Source: JABDOU01 sp041609995
Lineage (GTDB): Bacteria; Actinomycetota; Acidimicrobiia; Spongiisociales; SHLN01
Direction of reading: 5' to 3'
Assembly (NCBI GenBank): GCA_041609995.1
Contig: JBFIPU010000085.1
Span: 1-12,001, forward strand
Length of the DNA stretch: 12,001 nt
In this document: positions 6,760-12,001 of the stretch, piece by piece
Layout: every line of letters begins with the position of its first letter
Numbering within the stretch: position 1 is the first letter of the stretch
Translations under genes and position numbers: made by a program
The notes under the pieces: model-generated
Databases searched by the model: none
Seen by the model: only the letters and a program-made list of their open reading frames with translations
Told to the model about the DNA's origin: nothing

Positions 6760-7470
6760 TCAGAAGGTGTCGAAGTAGACCTGCATGGCGTCTTTGATCT
6801 CGTCGATCTCCTCGAACGAGAAGAGCTGGTCGTGGTGCTCGTACATCACTTTGTGCTTGGAGATCACGTTGTCGACGGTGAAGGGAACGAGCGGAAAGTC
6901 GGGCTGCATCACCCGGTCCATCTCGTCGCCCCCCGACATCAAGCCGGTGCCAAAGATCTTCTTCTCGCCGTGCTCGAACTTGACACCGAACTCGGTCGAG
7001 AACCAGGCGAGCCGCTTGACCGCCTCCCGTTGGTCATCGGCGGTAGCCCGCAAATAGGCGGGCGCAAAAATCTCGAACAGCTCCGTGTATCGGGGCAGCA
7101 TGAAGTAGGGAAGGTGACCGAAGATGTCGTGGAACATGTCGGGCTCCGGGGTCCAGTCGAGTTCTTCCCACGAGCGCATGTAATCGGTGACGATGAACTT
7201 GCGTTGGTTCATCTGGGCGTACCACTCGTCCGCCTCGGAATAGCGGGTGTGCGTGCGAACGACCTCCCAACCTGTCGCCGGTTTGATCTTCGACGTCAAG
7301 TACTCGAGCGTGGGCACCCCTTCAGAAGGAATGTCCAGGAGCGGGAACCCTTCCAAATACTCCGAGGCCGCCCATCTTTCGACACGCGGTTTCTGGCGAC
7401 GGTAGAGCTCGGCCCAGGTTTTGTGCTGCTCCGGGGTGAAGTCCGGATCGACGGTCAGTACGTCTGTCAT
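6760..7470 (-). CDS. phhA: Pterin-dependent aromatic amino acid hydroxylase (phenylalanine 4-monooxygenase-like)
   Basis: A 236-residue monomeric catalytic-domain protein of the biopterin-dependent aromatic amino acid hydroxylases, without the regulatory ACT domain of the animal enzymes. It normally converts Phe to Tyr using tetrahydropterin, O2 and non-haem iron. The iron triad is visible: H114 and H119 in EPDMFHDIFGHLP, and E160 in WFSTEFG. KPATGWEV (63-70) and the segment from RKFIVTDYMRS to EELDW (90-106) align with bacterial phenylalanine hydroxylases such as the Chromobacterium enzyme, although the usual RRFPVTNWIR reads RKFIVTDYMR here. The ATG at 7470 follows GGAGGT by six bases. Being next to kynurenine genes fits aromatic catabolism. 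Substrate preference (Phe or Trp) cannot be settled from sequence alone. Confidence 0.9.
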   Translation of the reverse strand: MTDVLTVDPDFTPEQHKTWAELYRRQKPRVERWAASEYLEGFPLLDIPSEGVPTLEYLTSKIKPATGWEVVRTHTRYSEADEWYAQMNQRKFIVTDYMRSWEELDWTPEPDMFHDIFGHLPYFMLPRYTELFEIFAPAYLRATADDQREAVKRLAWFSTEFGVKFEHGEKKIFGTGLMSGGDEMDRVMQPDFPLVPFTVDNVISKHKVMYEHHDQLFSFEEIDEIKDAMQVYFDTF

Positions 7471-7476
7471 CTTGTT

Positions 7477-7482
7477 ACCTCC
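7477..7482 (-). promoter_or_regulatory. Ribosome binding site of the aromatic hydroxylase
   Basis: GGAGGT on the minus strand, six bases before the ATG, decides the start of the hydroxylase gene. Confidence 0.75.
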
Positions 7483-7582
7483 AGTGTCCTTCCCGGCCAG
7501 GAACGGCAGTGGGTGCCGGGGCTGCAGCAGGGACGCCTACCGGATATCGGCTCTGACCCCATCGTACCTGCACCCCGATCTG

Positions 7583-7610
7583 TTCACGGGCCGATGGGCC
7601 TGGCTAACGT
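7583..7610 (+). promoter_or_regulatory. Possible promoter of the class V aminotransferase
   Basis: TTCACG (7583-7588) and TAACGT (7605-7610) are separated by 16 bp, resembling -35 and -10 boxes of a housekeeping sigma factor. They lie 27 bp before the proposed GTG start, in the 167-bp gap shared with the divergent hydroxylase gene. Seen by eye only. Confidence 0.3.
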
Positions 7611-7637
7611 GTCTGCGTGGGCAAGGAGGCGGAAACA

Positions 7638-8876
7638 GTGACAGCGTTGGACGTCGAGGTTGCCCGTTCACAGTTTCCGGCGTTCTCCTTGCCGGCTCTC
7701 AAAGGACAGGCGTTCTTCGAGAACGCGGGTGGGTCGTACGCATGCCGCCAGACCATCGACGCGCTGACCCGGTTCTACACCGAGACCAAAGTGCAGCCTC
7801 ATGCCGGCTTCGACCCATCGGTGCGGGCCGGCGAGGCGATGGACGCCTCGCATACACGCTGGGCGGCCGCCCTCGGGGTTGCGAATGACGAGGTCCATTT
7901 CGGACCGTCCACGTCGGCCAACACCTACGTACTCGCCCATGCTCTCTCCGATCGGATCGGCCCGGGCGATGAGATCATCGTGACCAATCAGGACCACGAA
8001 GCCAACACGGGCGCCATTCGGCGGATGGCCGAGGCGGCCGGCGCCACGCTGCTCGAGTGGCGCATCGATTCGGTCAGCGGGCTCCTCGATCCGGCTGGGC
8101 TCGACGCGCTGCTGTCGGAGCGGACCCGGATAGTCACCTTCCCCCATTGTTCAAACGTGATCGGGCAGGAAAACGACGTGAAAGACCTGACCGCCCGGGC
8201 CCATGCTGTCGGTGCGCGGGTGGTGGTGGACGGGGTGTCGTTCGCTCCGCACACCATCCCGGATGTGGGCGAACTGGGCGCCGATGTCTATCTCTTCAGC
8301 CTGTACAAGGTGTATTCGGTTCACCAGGGCCTCATGGTGGTGCAGAACGGCTTGATCGACCAGGTCACCAATCAAGGGCACTTCTTCAACGCCGCCCTCC
8401 CCGGCAAGCGCCTGACACCGGCCGGGCCCGACCATGCACAGATCGCGGCAGCGGACGGCGTCTTGGATTACATCGAGTTCCTCGCCGCTCACCACGGGCT
8501 CCCCTCTGACGTCACCGGGTCAGCTCGCGCCGTGTCGAAGCTCTGGGCCGATCATGAGACCCGGCTCCTGGCCCCCCTCCTCGAAAGCCTGAAGGACCTC
8601 GGTGTGCGCATCCTGGGCCCCGATACGGCCACTCCCGCCGGCGGGCACCGGTGCCCGACCGTCGCTTTCGTTCCTGCCGCTGAGCCGGCCGAGGTGGCAT
8701 CGGCGCTGGTTGAGCGCAACATCATGACGGCGGCCGGCCACTTCTACGCGTACCGGGTGCTGGAGTCGCTCGGCATCGATCCCGAATCCGGGGTCGTCCG
8801 CCTCTCGTTCGTCCACTACACGACAGAATCCGAGATCGAGATGGCGATAGCGGCGCTGCAGGACGTTCTCTCCTGA
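7638..8876 (+). CDS. Cysteine desulfurase-like class V aminotransferase (VC1184 type)
   Basis: A 412-residue fold-type I PLP protein close to cysteine desulfurases, matching in character the VC1184 subfamily (TIGR01976). Features: FFENAGGSYA near the N-terminus where desulfurases have YLDNAA; D198 in VVVDGVSFAPH, which binds the pyridine nitrogen; and the PLP lysine K224 in SLYKVYS. The loop that carries the catalytic Cys in SufS/CsdA (GHHC) reads GHFY here, with Y370 in that place. The three cysteines present lie elsewhere (SYACR, PHCSN, HRCPT). True sulfur mobilisation is therefore doubtful and the substrate unknown. GTG at 7638 was chosen because AAGGAGG ends eight bases upstream; a GTG at 7617 lacks a ribosome site. 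It is divergent from the hydroxylase. Confidence 0.85.
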   Translation: MTALDVEVARSQFPAFSLPALKGQAFFENAGGSYACRQTIDALTRFYTETKVQPHAGFDPSVRAGEAMDASHTRWAAALGVANDEVHFGPSTSANTYVLAHALSDRIGPGDEIIVTNQDHEANTGAIRRMAEAAGATLLEWRIDSVSGLLDPAGLDALLSERTRIVTFPHCSNVIGQENDVKDLTARAHAVGARVVVDGVSFAPHTIPDVGELGADVYLFSLYKVYSVHQGLMVVQNGLIDQVTNQGHFFNAALPGKRLTPAGPDHAQIAAADGVLDYIEFLAAHHGLPSDVTGSARAVSKLWADHETRLLAPLLESLKDLGVRILGPDTATPAGGHRCPTVAFVPAAEPAEVASALVERNIMTAAGHFYAYRVLESLGIDPESGVVRLSFVHYTTESEIEMAIAALQDVLS

Positions 8877-8879
8877 ACG

Positions 8880-8908
8880 CTGAATACCCGGGTACGGTGT
8901 TGTATTCT
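8880..8908 (+). promoter_or_regulatory. Possible promoter with palindrome before the CNNM pair
   Basis: TATTCT (8903-8908) could be a -10 box with CTGAAT (8880-8885) 17 bp upstream as a poor -35. The perfect 10-bp palindrome TACCCGGGTA (8885-8894) falls in the spacer and could be an operator. It lies in the 62-bp gap between the aminotransferase stop and the first CNNM gene. Weak evidence. Confidence 0.25.
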
Positions 8909-8927
8909 GACGCCCCTCACCCGTTGC

Positions 8928-8933
8928 GGAGGT
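8928..8933 (+). promoter_or_regulatory. Ribosome binding site pointing to an AUU start
   Basis: A perfect GGAGGT, followed by a five-base spacer (AGTCC) and then ATT at 8939. The in-frame stop TAG at 8933-8935 overlaps the end of this site, so translation of the downstream gene cannot begin earlier. Confidence 0.7.
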
Positions 8934-8938
8934 AGTCC

Positions 8939-10231
8939 ATTAACCGCTGGCTGGGTCTGGCGCTCGTCCTGCTACTGATTGGCATCAACGGCTTCTTTGT
9001 GGCCGGCGAATTTGCATTGGTGGCGGTCAATCGCAGCCGGGTCGAATCTCGCGCATCTGAAGGCGACCGCCGTGCTGCCCGGCTACTACGCAAGCTCAGG
9101 GACTTGTCGTTCGAGTTGTCCGGCGCCCAGCTGGGGATCACCATCACCTCCCTGATCCTGGGTGCTCTTGCTGAAGACACCGTGGCCCATTTCCTCCAGC
9201 CGATCCTCGGCGGTATCGGGATCTCTTCGCTCGGCTTGACGCTGACGATTGCGCTGGTACTGACCACCATCTTCCAGATGGTGATGGGCGAGCTCGTGCC
9301 GAAGAACTTCGCCATCGCGCGGCCGTATCGATCGGCCCTCCGGGTCGGCCTTCCGATGGCGGCCGTCAACGCCGTCCTGCGTCCGCTGATCAACTTCTTC
9401 AACCGGGCAGCCAACTGGACGGTGCGCCTGTTCGGGATCGAGCCCCGCGACGAGCTGGCCGGCCTGCGATCCCTACAGGAGCTGCAGATGATCGTCCAGG
9501 CCTCTTCGGCCGAGGGTGAGCTGGGCAGGGACGAGAGTTCACTGCTGACCCGCGCCATCGGTTTCGTTCAGCGCGACGCCGGCGACGCCATGGTGCCGAG
9601 GGTATCGGTCGTCGGCATCGAAGCCGACGCGACGGTGGACGACGTGCGCCAGCTGGCCGTCGAAACCGGCTTCAGCCGATTCCCTATCTATGGGGATTCC
9701 CTCGACGAGCTACTCGGCATCGTTCATGTCAAAGACATCTTCCGGGTGCCCCGTCCGTGGAGGAACCACACCCCGGCGACCGAAATCGCCAGCCCCGTCC
9801 ACGGGGTACCAGATTCGATGCCGCTTGACTCTCTCTTGATCGAGCTCCAGAACGAAGGAAAGACCATTGCGGTGGTCGTCGACGAGTACGGAGGCACCGC
9901 CGGCATCGTGACCGTCGAGGACATCGTCGAGGAGATCCTCGGTGAGATCGAGGACGAACACGACGAGCCCGAACCGCCCGCCGCCCCGGTGCGCCCGGGT
10001 GTCGTCAGCGGTGCCCTCCACCGGCGCGAAGTGGCCGAAGAAACCGGCTTTTCCTGGCCCGAAGGCGACTACGACACGCTCAACGGCTTCATCACTGCGA
10101 CCCTCGAGCGGTTCCCTGAGGTGGGCGACGTCATCGAGGAAGAGGATTTCCGGATCGAAGTGGTGTCGGTCGACGAACACCTGGCCACCGAGGTGTCGGT
10201 CAAGCCCCGCCCACCGGAGGACGAGACGTGA
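8939..10231 (+). CDS. CNNM/CorC-type membrane protein with CBS pair (first paralog), probable AUU start
   Basis: A 430-residue protein of the CNNM/DUF21-CBS-CorC family, linked to Mg2+/Co2+ export and often labelled hemolysin. Domains: DUF21 membrane region about 1-200, including GAQLGITITSL (62-72) and MGELVPKNFAIARP; a CBS pair about 218-335, with RFPIYGDSLDELLGIVHVKD and VVVDEYGGTAGIVTVEDIVE; and a CorC_HlyC domain about 355-420 with DYDTLNGFI. Reading from ATT gives INRWLGLALVLLLIGINGFFVAGEF, which lines up with the start of the downstream paralog (VFLLLLNGFFVAAEF). The first GTG at 8999 would cut away the first membrane helix. No ATG, GTG or TTG lies between the TAG at 8933 and 8999, so ATT with its excellent ribosome site is the best start. 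It overlaps the next gene by 4 nt. Confidence 0.88.
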   Translation: MNRWLGLALVLLLIGINGFFVAGEFALVAVNRSRVESRASEGDRRAARLLRKLRDLSFELSGAQLGITITSLILGALAEDTVAHFLQPILGGIGISSLGLTLTIALVLTTIFQMVMGELVPKNFAIARPYRSALRVGLPMAAVNAVLRPLINFFNRAANWTVRLFGIEPRDELAGLRSLQELQMIVQASSAEGELGRDESSLLTRAIGFVQRDAGDAMVPRVSVVGIEADATVDDVRQLAVETGFSRFPIYGDSLDELLGIVHVKDIFRVPRPWRNHTPATEIASPVHGVPDSMPLDSLLIELQNEGKTIAVVVDEYGGTAGIVTVEDIVEEILGEIEDEHDEPEPPAAPVRPGVVSGALHRREVAEETGFSWPEGDYDTLNGFITATLERFPEVGDVIEEEDFRIEVVSVDEHLATEVSVKPRPPEDET

Positions 10232-11529
10232 CCCTCATTGCTCTCGTTGCCATGGTGTTTCTGCTCCTGCTTAACGGATTCTTCGTGGCCGCCGAATTCG
10301 CCTTCACCGCCGCCAGCCGCCACACGCTCGAAGTCCGTCCCGGCAGGAGCGCCCAGGCGGCGGTCCGGCTGATCGACGATCTCTCCTTCTCCCTCGCCGG
10401 GGCCCAGCTCGGCATCACGATCACCTCCCTCCTGCTCGGTTTCGTGGCCGAGCCGGCCGTGGCGACGCTCCTGGAAGCCGCCATCTCCTCGTTCGTAGAG
10501 ATTTCCGATTCGGTACTGCACTCGATCTCGTTTGTGGTGGCACTGGGAATCGTCGTCTTCCTCCACATGGTGATCGGCGAGATGGCCCCCAAGAACGTCG
10601 CCATCGCCGACCCGGAACGGTCGTCGCTCCTGATGGCGCTGCCCTTCCGCGTGTACACCGTGGTGTTCGGGCCCGTCATCGCCTTTCTCAACGGAACCGC
10701 CAATCTCATCCTGCGGCTGGTGGGCATCGATCCCAACGAGCGGCGGGCCGCCCACACCGCCGACGAGCTCGCGTCGTTGATCACCGCCGGGCGCCGGGAG
10801 GGGGTCGTGGAGGAGTTCGCCCATCGGCTGCTCACCGGTGCCATCGACCTCTGGGAACTCGACGCCTATCACGTGATGGTTCCCCGCACCGACATCGTCG
10901 CCCTCCCCGACACCGCCACTCCGAACGAGATCGAAGAGGTGGTCACCGAGCATGGGTTCTCCCGGGTGCCCATCTACGGCTCAGATCTCGATGACGTGCG
11001 CGGGTTCGTTCACGCCAAGGACTTGCTGACCCTGTCGGATGCGGAGTTCGAACAGCCGATCCCGGTGCGGCTGATCCGCCCGCTGCTGGTGGTACCCGAG
11101 TCGGCGGGCGTCGACACCCTGCTGGAGGACATGCGCCGCCAGCGCAACCACCTCGCGCTGGTGGTCGACGAGCACGGGGGTACGGCCGGCATCATCACCA
11201 TGGAAGACATCGTCGAGGAGGTGGTGGGGGAGATCCGCGATGAGCACGACTCCGAGGCAGAGGGCGTCCGCAAGATCTCGGCCGGCCGCTACATCATCGA
11301 CGCCTCGCTGCGACCCGCCAAGGTGCGAAAGGAAACCGGCATCGATTTGCCTGATGGAGACTACGACACGGTCAGCGGGCTGGTTATGGACCGGCTGGAG
11401 AGAGTCCCGCGGGTCGGTGACCTGTTGAGCGAGACCGGCTGGTCGATGCGGGTACGGCGCATGGATGGGCGCCGGGTGGGAGAGGTGGATGTCATCGCCA
11501 AACGCTCCCGGCGTCACCCCGACGCCTGA
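10228..11529 (+). CDS. CNNM/CorC-type membrane protein with CBS pair (second paralog)
   Basis: A 433-residue paralog of the preceding protein with the same order. DUF21 membrane region about 1-190: helix 5-22, GAQLGITITSLLLG at 58-71, VIGEMAPKNVAIADP at 115-129. CBS pair about 215-340: RVPIYGSDLDDVRGFVHAKD; LVVDEHGGTAGIITMEDIVE at 311-330. CorC_HlyC domain about 350-425, with GDYDTVSGLVMDRLE. The family binds nucleotide at the CBS pair and is implicated in divalent-metal efflux. The GTG start overlaps the upstream stop as GTGA, with GGAGG seven bases before it, so the two are co-translated and may form a heteromeric transporter, as tandem pairs commonly occur in actinobacteria. The pairing as a complex is inference. 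Confidence 0.92.
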   Translation: MTLIALVAMVFLLLLNGFFVAAEFAFTAASRHTLEVRPGRSAQAAVRLIDDLSFSLAGAQLGITITSLLLGFVAEPAVATLLEAAISSFVEISDSVLHSISFVVALGIVVFLHMVIGEMAPKNVAIADPERSSLLMALPFRVYTVVFGPVIAFLNGTANLILRLVGIDPNERRAAHTADELASLITAGRREGVVEEFAHRLLTGAIDLWELDAYHVMVPRTDIVALPDTATPNEIEEVVTEHGFSRVPIYGSDLDDVRGFVHAKDLLTLSDAEFEQPIPVRLIRPLLVVPESAGVDTLLEDMRRQRNHLALVVDEHGGTAGIITMEDIVEEVVGEIRDEHDSEAEGVRKISAGRYIIDASLRPAKVRKETGIDLPDGDYDTVSGLVMDRLERVPRVGDLLSETGWSMRVRRMDGRRVGEVDVIAKRSRRHPDA

Positions 11530-11548
11530 GGCCTCCGGAAGATCAGGC
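11524..11548. terminator. Weak inverted repeat between convergent genes
   Basis: GCCTGA and TCAGGC can pair as a 6-bp stem with a 13-base loop, spanning the end of the second CNNM gene and the gap to the convergent sulfurtransferase. There is no T-run, so it is at best a weak terminator. Confidence 0.2.
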
Positions 11549-11577
11549 CCGGCAGTGGGCTCGGGCGTCCGGCTTGA

Positions 11578-12001
11578 TCACCGGGTGGGTCCCGTCTCCA
11601 CAGGGCGGGAGGGATCGGAGGACCACCCCGACCACGAGCCCACATAGAGCCTGGGGCGACCGGTTCCGATCGCTTCGGAGGCAAGCACATTGAGGCAGGC
11701 GCTCACCCCCGATCCGCAGTACACGATGGCGTTGCCGTCCACTCCACGCGCGGTGAGCCACTCGCCGAGGTCGGGACGAAGCTTGTAATCGTCCGCCAGC
11801 AGACCACCGAACGGCACATTGACGGCGCCCGGGATGTGGCCGGCCTGCGGATCGATGGTCTCCACGTCGCCGGTGTATCGCTCGGATGCGCGGGCGTCGA
11901 CGACAACGCCTCCCGATCCAAGATGCTCAGCCACCTCCTCGGCAGTGGCGATCGCCTCGGACGGCCATGGTTGCGACGGATGGACGACAGGCTCGACTGT
12001 G
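11578..12001 (-). CDS. Rhodanese-type sulfurtransferase, C-terminal part (partial at right edge)
   Basis: Minus-strand gene open to the window edge; 141 codons including the stop are visible. The visible part is the catalytic C-terminal rhodanese domain of a two-domain sulfurtransferase (SseA type): VVVDARASERY, then HIPGAVNVPF and the active-site loop VYCGSGVSAC, with the first cysteine as persulfide carrier. A CG(S/T)GV loop is more like 3-mercaptopyruvate sulfurtransferase than thiosulfate sulfurtransferase (CRKGV). It ends with LYVGSWSGWSSDP, the usual tail motif. Sequence upstream of the GTG at 11934 continues in frame and looks like linker (VEPVVHPSQPWPSEAIATAEEVA), so that GTG is internal and the true start lies outside. 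It is convergent with the CNNM pair across a 48-bp gap. Confidence 0.9.
   Translation of the reverse strand, partial: TVEPVVHPSQPWPSEAIATAEEVAEHLGSGGVVVDARASERYTGDVETIDPQAGHIPGAVNVPFGGLLADDYKLRPDLGEWLTARGVDGNAIVYCGSGVSACLNVLASEAIGTGRPRLYVGSWSGWSSDPSRPVETGPTR

Noticed and set aside
8917..9558. Minus-strand 213-codon frame opposite the first CNNM gene
   Set aside because: Ser/Arg-rich antisense shadow of a well-supported gene.

Overview
The window is chromosomal DNA from a high-GC bacterium. It looks like an actinomycete relative, plausibly class Acidimicrobiia. The signs are GTG starts beside ATG, strong GGAGG-type ribosome sites, a lipoprotein with a long Thr/Ser linker, tandem CNNM/CBS proteins and a VC1184-type aminotransferase. 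The taxonomic placement is inference. No tRNA, rRNA, CRISPR array, integrase or transposase was found.

Layout. (a) 1-2257, minus strand: a possible membrane-protein start at the left edge, a five-copy 15-bp minisatellite, an acyltransferase-3 membrane protein and a secreted lipoprotein. (b) 2122-4556: a rearranged block. About 430 bp spanning the lipoprotein 5' end, the divergent intergenic region and the hydrolase 5' end occurs twice as a direct repeat. The left copy keeps the intact lipoprotein and a broken hydrolase. The right copy keeps a broken lipoprotein and the intact hydrolase. Between them lie an intact two-domain VOC (glyoxalase-fold) gene and a decayed Rhs/YD-repeat fragment. (c) 4325-6377, plus strand: an arylformamidase-like hydrolase overlapping kynureninase (kynU), together the second and third steps of tryptophan degradation by the kynurenine route. 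(d) 6374-7470, minus strand: an aromatic amino acid hydroxylase followed by a small DUF1801 protein. (e) 7638-8876, plus strand: a cysteine-desulfurase-like class V aminotransferase lacking the usual catalytic cysteine. (f) 8939-11529, plus strand: two paralogous CNNM/CorC-type CBS proteins with a 4-nt overlap. The first seems to begin at an AUU codon. (g) 11578-12001, minus strand: the C-terminal part of a rhodanese-type sulfurtransferase that runs off the window.

The centre of the window is aromatic amino acid catabolism: formylkynurenine to kynurenine to anthranilate plus alanine, beside a pterin-dependent ring hydroxylase. Tryptophan 2,3-dioxygenase is not in view. The most notable observations are the reciprocal-truncation duplication with its insert, the probable AUU initiation codon, and the catalytic-cysteine substitution in the desulfurase-like enzyme. 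No clearly new multi-gene system is visible.
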